64,000 nucleotides of DNA. It comes from Streptomyces sp. I6. GTDB lineage: Bacteria > Actinomycetota > Actinomycetes > Streptomycetales > Streptomycetaceae. Position 1 is the stretch's first letter; every line of letters starts with the position of its first letter. The position numbers and the translations under genes are program-made. The stretch covers positions 6,861,501-6,925,500 of the forward strand of contig RHDP01000001.1 in NCBI GenBank assembly GCA_003725745.1. The letters are read 5' to 3'. The notes below the pieces were generated by a model. That model made no database searches. It was given only the letters and a program-made list of their open reading frames with translations, and was not told the DNA's origin. Below, piece by piece: positions 54,891 through 64,000 of the stretch.

Positions 54891-55527
54891 GTGCGCCACG
54901 AGGCGCGATGTTGATCGAGAGGTGGTGAAAGACCACTTCCGTCGGGCCGTCGTAGCGGCCTGATCGAAGCTTGGGGCAGCCTGATCCGGGGAACGCCGGT
55001 GCGGGTGGCAAGCGGCCCCGACGACGGCGGGACGTGCTGGAACTGCCAGACGGCGCGGGCCCGTTCAGCGAGGTCAGAAGGTGTAGCGAGAGCGAACCAG
55101 TGGTGGAAGCCCCGTAACAGCGAAGCCGGGTCAAATCTGGTGGATATGGGCCGGTGCGCAGTGCGTGAAGGCCGGGCCTTGCGGGCCGGTCTTCAACTCC
55201 GAAGCCGTTTAGTTCCGTCGGTGGGGAGGCCACGTCGAAGGTCTGCGGCGTAGACGTGGCGATGCTGCCGGGGTAGAGCTGGGCGCCTCCCTGACCGATC
55301 GATCACATGGTGAACGTGGGAACCATCCGCGGTCGCCCTCCTGCCGGACAGCCAGTCCCGAGGGCGGGCAGGTCCGTTGCCGGCTGACGGCCGTGGGATG
55401 GGGCGGAGGCCCCGTAGTAGTCGCGGGCGTGACGACCCGCCGTGGAGGCCGTGAGAGACGGCCGCAGGGCGAAGGGGGCCAGCAAGTCAGCAGTCGAGGC
55501 TGCTGGAATATCGGGAGGTTTTCGCTG

Positions 55528-56964
55528 GTGAATACCGACGAACTGGAGCACGCCTTATATGTGGCGGAGCGACGGGTACTGAATATCCAGACCAAGCTGC
55601 ACCGTTGGGCTCGTGATGATTCTCGTCGCAGGTTCGACGATCTCTACAATCTCGTTGCCGATCCCGGTTTCCTTCTGGTGGCCTGGGATCGGGTGAGGGG
55701 TAACAAGGGTGCCCGCACGGCTGGGGTGGACGGGCGCACGGCCCGTTCCGTCGAGGCCGGGCAGGGCGTCGGGGATTTTCTCGGCGGACTGCGGTCGCAG
55801 TTGAAGGACCGTAGTTTCCGTCCGATGCCGGTGCGGGAGCGCATGATTCCGAAGGCAGGCGGGAAGCTTCGCCGTCTGGGGATCGCGACCGTCGCCGACC
55901 GGGTGGTCCAGGCATCTTTGAAACTGGTGTTGGAGCCGATTTTCGAGGCGGATTTCCTCCCGTGTTCCTACGGGTTCCGTCCGAATCGCCGGGCTCATGA
56001 CGCGGTAGCCGAGGTGCGCTATCTCGCTTCGCGGCCACGTAAGTACGAGTGGATCGTGGAGGGAGACATCAAGGCATGCTTCGATGAGATTTCGCACTCG
56101 GCCCTGATGGACAGAGTGCGGCGTCGAGTCGGGGATAAACGCGTCCTGGAACTGGTGAAGGCATTCCTCAAGTCGGGCATCCTCGGAGAGGACCGTCTAC
56201 TACGGGAAACCACCGCCGGAACCCCACAAGGGTCAGTTCTCTCGCCCCTGCTCAGCAACGTGGCACTGTCGGTCCTGGACGAATACATCGCCCAGGCGCC
56301 GGGAGGCCCGGCTGCCAGCAAGGTGGACCGTGCCAGACGGCACCGCCATGGTCTGCCCAACTACCGTCTTATTAGGTACGCGGACGACTGGTGCCTGATG
56401 GTCTTCGGCTCGAAAGCCGATGCCGAGGTCCTGCGCGAGGAAATCGCTGAGGTCTTGTCCACGATGGGCCTGCGCCTTTCGCCGGAGAAGACCTTGATCA
56501 CCCACATCGATGAGGGCCTGGACTTTCTTGGGTGGCACATCCAGCGCCACCGGAAGAGAGGGACCAGGCAGCACTACGTCTATACCTACCCCTCGAAGAA
56601 GGCCGTTCAGGCCGTGAAGCGGAAGGTCAAGATATTGTGCCGAGAGGTCGAAGTGAATCAGCCGTTGGATGATCTGTTGCGTCGGCTGAATATGGCGTTG
56701 CGGGGCTGGTGTGCTTACTTCCGGCCCGGGGTGTCTTCCGTGACCTTCGCTTATCTGAGCCACTACACGTGGCAGACGGTATGGCGTTGGATGCGGCGAA
56801 AACACCGCCGGTCCACCTGGAAGGAACTCCGCCGCCGCTATTGCGGCGGCGGATGGTGGCCCGCCAGCGAGTACAGGGAGCTGTTCGACCCCGAGAAGGT
56901 AGGCACGACCCGCTACCGATATCGAGGCTCGATCATTCCGGCTCCCTGGCCCACCACGGGATGA
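55528..56964 (+). CDS. ltrA: Group II intron reverse transcriptase/maturase
   Basis: This 478-residue protein contains fingers and palm motifs: FRPMPVRERMIPKAGGKLRR, SYGFRPNRRAHDAV, EGDIKACFDEISH, TTAGTPQGSVLSPLLSNVAL and the catalytic RYADDWCLM. The maturase (X) domain follows at LDDLLRRLNMALRGWCAYFR. There is no clear HNH endonuclease domain at the C-terminus, so mobility may rely on replication forks. GTG 55528 follows GGGAGG. The frame is complete. It helps the intron splice and copy itself into new DNA. Confidence 0.9.
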   Translation: MNTDELEHALYVAERRVLNIQTKLHRWARDDSRRRFDDLYNLVADPGFLLVAWDRVRGNKGARTAGVDGRTARSVEAGQGVGDFLGGLRSQLKDRSFRPMPVRERMIPKAGGKLRRLGIATVADRVVQASLKLVLEPIFEADFLPCSYGFRPNRRAHDAVAEVRYLASRPRKYEWIVEGDIKACFDEISHSALMDRVRRRVGDKRVLELVKAFLKSGILGEDRLLRETTAGTPQGSVLSPLLSNVALSVLDEYIAQAPGGPAASKVDRARRHRHGLPNYRLIRYADDWCLMVFGSKADAEVLREEIAEVLSTMGLRLSPEKTLITHIDEGLDFLGWHIQRHRKRGTRQHYVYTYPSKKAVQAVKRKVKILCREVEVNQPLDDLLRRLNMALRGWCAYFRPGVSSVTFAYLSHYTWQTVWRWMRRKHRRSTWKELRRRYCGGGWWPASEYRELFDPEKVGTTRYRYRGSIIPAPWPTTG

Positions 56965-58038
<1,074 letters not shown>

Positions 58039-58068
58039 CTCAGTCTCCACGAAACCCAGGGCTTGACA

Positions 58069-58284
58069 CCCTGGCCCGTCCCCCTGCCCGGAGTCCTCCG
58101 GGGCAGGGGGGCGGGTGGGGCGAGAAGCCTCAGGGCCTTTTGGCAGGTCGGTCATGCGACGTACCACATGTACCAAGAGACCCTTCCCTGCTGGCATGAG
58201 CGTTCCGGCGAGAGGGACGACGGTCTCCTGGGACGGCGGGTCGTCAGGCTGCCTGCCGAAGGCAGCGAGGTCGGATGCGGCGGG
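58069..58284. other. Intergenic between IS3 and toxin
   Basis: About 215 bases. TGCCCGGAGTCCTCCGGGGCA at the start is an inverted repeat that may be a terminator. No open frame supported. Confidence 0.35.
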
Positions 58285-59250
58285 TCAGTTTACTGTGGCG
58301 GGCACGGTGTAGGACTTGGTGAACGGCGCCGTGGCCTCGGCCCCCGCCGCTGCGCTCTTGGCCGCCGCGGCCCCGCCGTTGGGGGCGAAGCTGACCTTCA
58401 CGTCGAAGTCCGCGCCGTAGGTGGCGCTGTACGTGCCGGTGCCTTCGAATCCCAGCTTCTTGTCGTTCGTCAGGTAGAAGCCGGCCGGCAGCGCAGGGGT
58501 GGGTGTGCCCCTCATTGTCTTCTTGCTGCTCTGCGCCTGGTTGATCGTTTCGTAGAGATCCAACTTTGTGTTATTGAGGGGTATGACGCCTATCGTGCAG
58601 GCCTCGTCGTGGCAGCTCGCCACTTGGGTGGTCCCGGAGAGTTTGGTGGAAAGGTCGACCTCGCCGGTGGCCTTGAGCTGCTTCAGGTTGACGTTGACGG
58701 TCGCGGTGGTGTGAGGCGGCACCACGATGTTCTGCTGAGGCGCGGTGTAGGTGTTCGTGGTGGTGGCGGTTTCAGCGGTGGCTTTACTGAAGGAGTAGGT
58801 GGTGGTGACTTCGCTGCCCAGCGACAGGACGTCGCTCAGCTTGAACGTCGCCGATATCTTGGAGGAGGTGCCGACGCCGTGGGTGACCGTCGTCGTGAAG
58901 CTGTCCGTCACGGCCTGGCTGAAGCTCTGGGTGGACAGGGTCAGCGGGGAGTCCGTGGTGTTCTGGAGCGTCGACGTACCCACATACACGGTGTTCCCGA
59001 GACTTACGCTGGGCTCCCCCGCCGGTGACACGGTCGATTCAGTGCTCACCAGCTTGTTGGTCGTGAACCCATACCAGAGACCGTTCGGGTGCCTATCGGG
59101 GTAGCCCGTCTGTTCCCTCAGGACATCGTTGAGCGAGACGATCGACGGTTCGGCGGCCGACGCGGGAGCCGTTCCCAGGGTCGCGACGGTACCGGCCGCA
59201 AGAAGCAGAGCGAAAACGCTCTTCGGAACCCTTCTGAACTTCAGCTTCAA
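58285..59250 (-). CDS. Secreted pore-forming toxin, ETX/MTX2 (aerolysin-like)
   Basis: This 321-residue protein starts with TTG 59250 after AAAGGA. A Sec signal peptide (KLKFRRVPKSVFALLLAAGT, ending APASA-AEP) leads a beta-rich protein. Ser/Thr-rich alternating segments (LTLSTQSFSQAVTDSFTTTV, GSEVTTTYSFSKATAETATT, VVPPHTTATVNVNLKQL) and the amphipathic insertion loop fit the ETX/MTX2 family of beta-barrel pore formers, which act on insect or animal cells. Two Cys (VASCHDEACTIG) probably form a disulphide. The frame is intact, single gene. The target is unknown. Confidence 0.75.
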   Translation of the reverse strand: MKLKFRRVPKSVFALLLAAGTVATLGTAPASAAEPSIVSLNDVLREQTGYPDRHPNGLWYGFTTNKLVSTESTVSPAGEPSVSLGNTVYVGTSTLQNTTDSPLTLSTQSFSQAVTDSFTTTVTHGVGTSSKISATFKLSDVLSLGSEVTTTYSFSKATAETATTTNTYTAPQQNIVVPPHTTATVNVNLKQLKATGEVDLSTKLSGTTQVASCHDEACTIGVIPLNNTKLDLYETINQAQSSKKTMRGTPTPALPAGFYLTNDKKLGFEGTGTYSATYGADFDVKVSFAPNGGAAAAKSAAAGAEATAPFTKSYTVPATVN

Positions 59251-59471
59251 TGTACTGTTCCTTTCATCGTGGGACGAAAACGCCCGGCATGGCCAGATGC
59301 GTGCGGCGTATGCCATCCGGATCCGTTGCCTTTACGCGACTCCTGCGCAGGGGTTCTACTGAGCTTTCACTAGCGCAGGCTGAGGTGGTGTCACGAAGAC
59401 GGAGCAGGAGCCTGGCAAAGCTCATGTACGAGCTTCCTCTGCAGCGCAACAGGGATCACCTGTGCACCGGA

Positions 59472-59644
59472 TCAACCGGCGACTTCCCTCAGTCCGGGGA
59501 ATTGCTCGGCCTTGAGCTGGTCCAGAAGGGCGGCGTCGAGGTTGGTGACGTCGCCTGCCGCCGGCGCTGGTGACGCCGCGGCCGGCAGGACGGGAATTGC
59601 GGCGGCCGGCACGCAACCGGCGGTGCGTGGAAGTCGGGACACAT
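59472..59644 (-). CDS. Possible short secreted or leader-like peptide
   Basis: From GTG 59644 the frame reads SRLPRTAGCVPAAAIPVLPA, then APAAGDVTNLDAALLDQLKA and EQFPGLREVAG. An AAGGGGGG tract lies just upstream, though closer than usual. The sequence has an Ala/Pro-rich hydrophobic front and a soluble tail, but no known family. It may be real because the tail is not shadow-like. Confidence is low. Confidence 0.3.
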
Positions 59645-59819
59645 TCCCCCCTTGGACGGTCGGGTCTTCGATTGTCACCCGCGTGACATCCCGTATACCC
59701 CGCCATGCCGTGGCGGATTGATAAGGCGCCACCGCCTCCCGCAAGGAGGGAGGTGGGATCTTGTGCCGAGAGTATAAGCACAGTCACGGCCCAGGGGACC
59801 TTGCAGGGCGCGGGCTTTC

Positions 59820-60035
59820 TCACGGTGCGGGTTTGATCAGGTCGAGTGCGTGGTCGGGGTGTGACCGGTAGTGATCGACTGCGGCGGCGTGGTTGCGCCA
59901 GCCGACGAGTTCAGCGAGCGCGAGGGCGGCGTTGCGCAGGCTGGCCATGGCGCGTGGCGTGTTGCCGGTGCGGATCTTCGAGGCGTCTTCGCGCAGGGTC
60001 ACGTCGCGCAGGTGGTGCAGGGCTTCCACGCCTTC
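59820..60035 (-). pseudogene. ISAs1 family transposase, C-terminal fragment
   Basis: The minus strand reads LHHLRDVTLREDASKIRTGN, TPRAMASLRNAALALAEL and VDHYRSHPDHALDLIKPAP, the last 70 residues of ISAs1-type transposases with the catalytic Glu in REDAS. Everything before it is missing. Confidence 0.75.
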
Positions 60036-60221
60036 ACCAACACCATGAAACCGGCAACACGCCTACCACTTCACAACCGTGACGTCTCGTCACCCGAGAA
60101 CGCTCGCGCCCTGGGGACCTTGCATGATTGAAGATCATCCGTGACGGCGGCCGTGGCAAGCTGGCTCTGTCGCGAGTTCCGTGATCCCCGAGATGTTGAT
60201 CTTTCTCGGGCGTGATCATGT

Positions 60222-61588
60222 CCGGTGTCTGTCGCTGAGCTCCTCGCCGTCCTGTTCCCGCACTTCGCGCGTCTGCACGTTGAGTTCGTTCGCGTCGTTG
60301 GACGTACCGTCTGCATCCGGGCTCGGGGAAGGAGGCGTCGGCGGTCTGCCCCGGGTGCGGGGTGGCGGCGACGCGGGTGCACAGCCGGTACGAGCGCAGG
60401 CCCTCGGACACTGCGATCTCGAACCAGCAGGCCGTGCTTCACCTGCAGGTCCGCCGATTCTTCTGCGACCGGGCCGACTGCGAACGCCGGACCTTCGCTG
60501 AGCAGATACCCGGCCTGACGTTCCGGCATGGCCGGTGCACCGTGCTGCTGCGCACGGTCCGCGAGCAGATCGCCCTCGCGCTCGGTGGCCGGGCCGGTGC
60601 CCGCCTCACCGAACTGCAGGCCATCGGCCTCGGGAAGGACGCCTTACTACGGCTGATCCGCACCCTGCCCGACCCGGACGTCAAGACGGTCCGCGTGCTC
60701 GGAGTCGACGACTTCGCGCTGAAGAAAGGGAACCACTACGGAACGATCATGATCGATCCGGAAGAGCGACGCCCCGTCGATGTGCTGCCCGAACGCTCCG
60801 CCGACGCCCTGGCCGACTGGCTCACCGCCCACCCCGGCACCGAGATCATCTGCCGCGACCGGGCCGCCTGCTACGCCGAGGGAGCCGACCGCGGAGCAGG
60901 CACCGCCACCCAGGTAGCGGACCGATTCCACCTCTGGCAGAACCTCGCCGACGCCACAGAGCGCCTGGTCAAGCGGCTCCGGGCCCAGTGGGAACCACCC
61001 CCGGCACCGAAGAAGGAGGCCGCGCTGCCCGACGTTCCCGAAGGCACCCGCACCCAGCAGACCCGGCAACGGCACGCTGCCGTGCACGCGCTCATGGCCA
61101 AGGGCGTCAGCCACTCCGGCATCGTCGCCGAGCTCCGGATGGATCCCAAGACCGTGCGCAAGTACATGCGCGCGGCTACCGCCGACGAGCTGGTCAGCGG
61201 CCGTCCGACCGGGCGACGCAGCGTCCTGGACGAGCACACGGCCTACCTCCTCGCCCGCTTCAACGAAGGCTGCACCAGCTCCGACCACCTCCACAAGGAA
61301 CTCGTCGGACGCGGCCTGAAGGTCAGCGAAAGGACGGTCAGGCGCTTCGTCCGCAGCATCAAGCAGAACAACCCGTCCAACGCGGGCCCACCGGTGCCCA
61401 AGGCCCGTGAGGTCACCACCGTCGTCCTCACCCACCCCGACAACCGCACCGAGGACAGCCGCACCGTCCTCAAGGAACTCCGTGACCGCTGCCCGGCCCT
61501 CGATACCGCCTGCGACTTGGACCGCTACGGATCCGTGGAGACCATCAAGGCGATCAAGCGCGACTGTCAGTGGTACGGCGCGCCTTGA
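60222..61588 (+). CDS. ISL3 family transposase (frameshifted)
   Basis: About 455 residues. The N-terminus (SVAELLAVLFPHFARLHVEF) shifts frame near 60330 into CPGCGVAATRVHSRYERRPS, a zinc-binding front, and then runs on: VLHLQVRRFFCDRADC, RVLGVDDFALKKGNHYGTIM (first Asp), EIICRDRAACYAEGAD (second Asp), ATQVADRFHLWQNLADATER and a C-terminal helical domain. The usual last block with the catalytic Glu is replaced by IKAIKRDCQWYGAP and a separate tail (NAFQIAFEGRLNPAAH) in another frame, so the element may be inactive. Confidence 0.75.
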
Positions 61589-61653
61589 ACGCTTTCCAGA
61601 TCGCCTTCGAAGGCCGGCTCAACCCGGCCGCCCACTGACCCTGCAAAACTGGA

Positions 61654-62441
61654 TCAGCCGGCTACTGGACACACCCGGCTACTGGACACACCCTCCCTGT
61701 CCACACTCCCGGGGGACGCCTCAAGCCGGTCGGCACCTGGCGGCAGGGGCACGGCAGCGAATACTGCGTCCTGCTGTGCCTGGAGCTCCTTCTTCCGGGC
61801 CGGGGTGGTGGAGGGCAGGCGCTGCTCCTCGTACAGGAGGTGGGTCACCTCCTGGGCGTGCTTGCTGGCGGGGGTGTGGAACTGGACCTCGAAGAGTTGC
61901 CCGGAGCCGGGTGCTCGCCAACCGGTGTTGAGGCCCTTGTAGCCGCAGCTCGGGCCCCAGGTGTTGGACCATCTGGTGGAGTCGTTGCCCCAGGCGGACA
62001 GAAGGGTGGACGCGGCGGTAACGCCGTCCGTGTAAGTACCCTCCGGCCACTGGAGGGTGTAGCGGACGGTGTCGCCCAAGCCCTGAAGGACCGTGTCCAT
62101 GTTGTGCTCGGGGTGTTCCTTTAGGGAGGTGGCGACCTTCCGCTTGAGGGAGTCGGGCGACTTGAGGCGGTACTCGAAGCCGACCAGCTCCGCGCCCGAC
62201 GCGAGCGCGGCGGTGCGCACGTCCACGCTGATCGACCGTTCGGCAGCCTTCGCCCGGTCGAGGTAGGAGTCGACCCTGGCGTTGTCCGTGGTGCTCAGAG
62301 TGAGCCCGCCCTCCCCTTCCAGCCGTCGTCGCCGGACGCGGTGGCAGCCGATGCCCCGGGTCCGATGACCAGAGCGGTGGCGAAAGCGGCCGCGAGGAGG
62401 CTTCGGCCGATGGTTGGAGCGGTGGTCGTGCTGTTGCTCAT
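61654..62441 (-). CDS. Secreted RelA/SpoT-fold nucleotide pyrophosphokinase (frameshifted)
   Basis: About 262 residues. ATG 62441 starts a Sec signal peptide (MSNSTTTAPTIGRSLLAAAF, ATALVIGPGASAATA). One G is missing near 62312; restoring it joins WKGEGGLTLSTT to VDSYLDRAKAAERSISVDV. The mature part matches the RelA/SpoT-like nucleotidyltransferase fold: GLGDTVRYTLQWPEGTYTDG, CGYKGLNTGWRAPGSGQLFE and VQFHTPASKHAQEVTHLLYE (E-Q-H region). As I recall, extracellular ATP nucleotide 3'-pyrophosphokinases of Streptomyces share this design and make pppApp-type nucleotides outside the cell. It is a single gene between transposases. Confidence 0.75.
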
Positions 62442-62571
62442 GAGCTCTCTTTCACGCCGAGATGATCTTGCGAAAGGTGCAGCCTGTTCGGTGTCCAGCC
62501 GGTTCCGCCTAGGGCCACGTCGAAGGACGGCACGGGCCTTGACCCCGAAGGGTGGACACCTGTTCGTGTCG

Positions 62572-62665
62572 TTATGCGGCGAGTGTCATGGTAGCTGACT
62601 GCTGTTCGTAGGCGATCGGTGCCTGCTGTCCGTTCGCCGAGTGCCGTCGGCGGGTGTTGCAGCGG
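62572..62665 (-). pseudogene. IS3 OrfB, C-terminal end
   Basis: The minus strand reads CNTRRRHSANGQQAPIAYEQ, then QSATMTLAA and a stop, the usual last residues of IS3 OrfB (YNxxRRHSALGxxSPxxYE). About 30 residues remain. Confidence 0.65.
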
Positions 62666-62729
62666 GTGGTCCAGCGGAGCTGGGTGCGTCAGGCCGACGA
62701 ACAGGCGGGCCGCCGTCACGGCCATGGCG

Positions 62730-63113
62730 AGCCGGCTGGAGAGAGCCGGGATGAGGAGCTGGCCCGGCTGCGGAGTGGGAAATCGAGCGGGAGATTCTGT
62801 GGCGGGCGGCGGCGTATTTCGCGAAGGAGATGAAGTGAAGACCCACCGCTGGGGCTTCGTCTCTGCCCACGCCGAGGTCTTCGGCGTTCAGCGGACATGC
62901 CGGGTTCTTCAGGTCTCGCGGTCGGGCTACTACCGGTGGATCGACGGCGCGAAGGCCCGAGCGGAGCGACAGGCCGCTGACGACGCCCTGGTCGCGGAGA
63001 TCCGCGAGGTCCACACCGTGCACAAGGGAACGTACGGGGTGCGCCGTGTCCATGCCGAGCTCAGGGCCGACACGAGTGGGGAACCAAGGCGAGCAGGTCT
63101 GTCCCACCCCTGA
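62730..63113 (+). pseudogene. IS3 orfA end and orfB N-terminal fragment
   Basis: A broken orfA tail (EIEREILWRAAAYFAKEMK and stop at about 62837) is followed directly by orfB from about 62834: KTHRWGFVSAHAEVFGVQRT, CRVLQVSRSGYYRWIDGAKA and TYGVRRVHAELRA. OrfB is cut after about 80 residues where another sequence begins. It is a different IS3 copy from the one at 54.5-58 kb. Confidence 0.7.
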
Positions 63114-63142
63114 GCACAGGGTGGGGAGATTCAGCTTGTTTT

Positions 63143-64000
63143 TTATGGTTTGCGAGCTTTGAGTTGATTGCGCTCCGCGATGCTTTCGGGCCGCCTGGTC
63201 GTTTTGCCCACGTCGTAACGGGTGGCGGGCCGTCGATTCTTGGAGCCAAGTGAACGTCCTGGGACTGGAGTTGACGGTTTGGGTGCAGGGGCCGGATTGT
63301 GCAGGTGGGGGCGGATGTTCCTCAACCTCGGCGGACTCGGGCCGGGGTGAGCCGGCCGGGCTCGGCCGGCTTCTCCCAGGGACGGCGGAGATCTGCGGCG
63401 AGGGGCCGGGTGAGCCGGAGCTGGGTGTGCGCGGCGATGACGATCCATGTCCACCGGTCTGCCGCCTCGGGAGTACGGAGCCGGGGACGCGTCCAGCCGA
63501 GCGTCTGTTTCTCAAAGCGGAAGGTGTGTTCCAAGTCGAAGCGACGTAGGAAAGCCTGCCATCGCAGATCGACGTCTTCGCCGGCCATGCCGGTCTTCGA
63601 AGACCACAGCCACAAGGGCAGCGGCTCACGGTCGCCGGGCAGGTGGTCGACCTTGAGCCGGATCAGGGTGCCTTCGATGACGGGGAGTTCACCGTCGTGG
63701 TCGATCCATGCGGAACGAGTGGTGAGGCGAGGATGGATCCGGTCCCAGGCCATCGCCTGTGCGGTGCCGTAGCGGTCGGTGACCTGCACGGTCTCCGCGT
63801 CGGGCTCGCCCCAGGTGTCGGGCCTGGCGAAGCGGAACTCCTTGCCGTGCTTCGGCGGCCTGCCGCCCTGGGGGTAGGCCAGGGCGTACTCCTTGAGCGA
63901 GGGCGTCGGACGGCGCATCACCCGGTCCGAGCGCATCCTCCCCAGCACCTCAACCGGGAGGCCATCGAGGAGGTAGGCCATGCGCGGAGCGTCGTAGCCG
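63143..64000 (-). CDS. NF041680-type transposase, 5' end outside window (frameshifted)
   Basis: Open to the right edge (GYDAPRMAYLLDGLPVEVLG is readable at the end). Features are KEYALAYPQGGRPPKHGKEF, QAMAWDRIHPRLTTRSAWID, PLWLWSSKTGMAGEDVDLRW and RRFDLEHTFRFEKQTLGWTR with the DLExxFRFxKQxLG signature of this actinobacterial transposase group. One base is missing near 63325; adding it joins VRRG to LRNIRPHLHNPAPAPKPS and SKNRRPATRYDVGKTTRRPE, the normal end at 63143. The N-terminal third lies beyond the window. Confidence 0.75.

Overview
The window is high-GC actinomycete DNA, almost certainly Streptomyces. The GC content, GTG/TTG starts, ATGA/GTGA translational overlaps, SpoIIAB-type ATPases, and the IS701, ISL3, ISAs1 and NF041680-type transposases all fit. 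It is accessory DNA, perhaps a chromosome arm or a large linear plasmid. Functional islands are separated by insertion sequences and IS debris. I saw no rRNA, tRNA or CRISPR.

Layout. 0-3.3 kb: a PadR regulator with its partner, an ISAs1 remnant and a secreted SGNH lipase. 3.3-5.1 kb: an ISAs1 fragment cutting into the tail of an NRPS (adenylation-carrier) followed by a formyltransferase. 5.3-8.2 kb: a sugar porter and a divergent beta-lactamase-fold hydrolase. 8.3-11.1 kb: transposase debris around an intact quinone-oxidoreductase-like enzyme. 11.2-13.1 kb: a DrrAB-like ABC exporter. 13.5-16.7 kb: a phage-type tailspike gene and its downstream gene, the latter split by an IS701 element with a CTAG target duplication. 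17.2-18.7 kb: a membrane glycosyltransferase and a tiny LAXTG-type wall-anchor ORF. 19-22.2 kb: ATPase and pentapeptide remnants and a Fic/Doc-like toxin-antitoxin pair. 23-28 kb: a PEBP/SDR/TetR group and an enoyl-CoA hydratase/HxlR pair. 28-30.7 kb: IS4, ISAs1 and IS3 fragments and an intact IS256 element.

31-52.3 kb is the most coherent region and looks like a biosynthetic locus. On the minus strand a tight operon encodes a NarK-type nitrate/nitrite transporter, SbnA and SbnB (together they make L-2,3-diaminopropionate, Dap), a free-standing adenylation protein and an acyl-CoA-dehydrogenase-like enzyme. After a 161 nt gap come a GAF-like protein, a free-standing carrier protein, a type II thioesterase and a two-PAS protein. 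A perfect 42 bp palindrome then separates a nitrate reductase (NasA-like), its FAD/[2Fe-2S] partner and an FMN reductase. On the plus strand are a PLP decarboxylase, an IclR regulator, an Sfp-type phosphopantetheinyl transferase and an MFS exporter with a divergent AraC regulator. At the far end sit DhaL and a DUF1015 protein, the latter a candidate serine kinase that could supply O-phosphoserine to SbnA. My reading is that Dap is made, loaded on a carrier protein, oxidised, and possibly joined to nitrate-derived nitrogen. This resembles the logic reported for L-alanosine but with a different nitrogen supply. The product is unknown.

52.3-64 kb: transposase pieces; a 50-residue candidate RiPP precursor with a strong ribosome binding site; a DUF4394 fragment; an IS3 element carrying a group II intron whose removal restores orfA; a secreted aerolysin/ETX-MTX2-like toxin; an ISL3 transposase; a secreted RelA/SpoT-fold nucleotide pyrophosphokinase; and a transposase running off the right edge.

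Caution: at least fourteen otherwise complete genes carry single-base frameshifts. Most are one base missing from a G or C run. This points to sequencing or assembly errors rather than real pseudogenes, so these genes are annotated over their full span and the breaks are noted.
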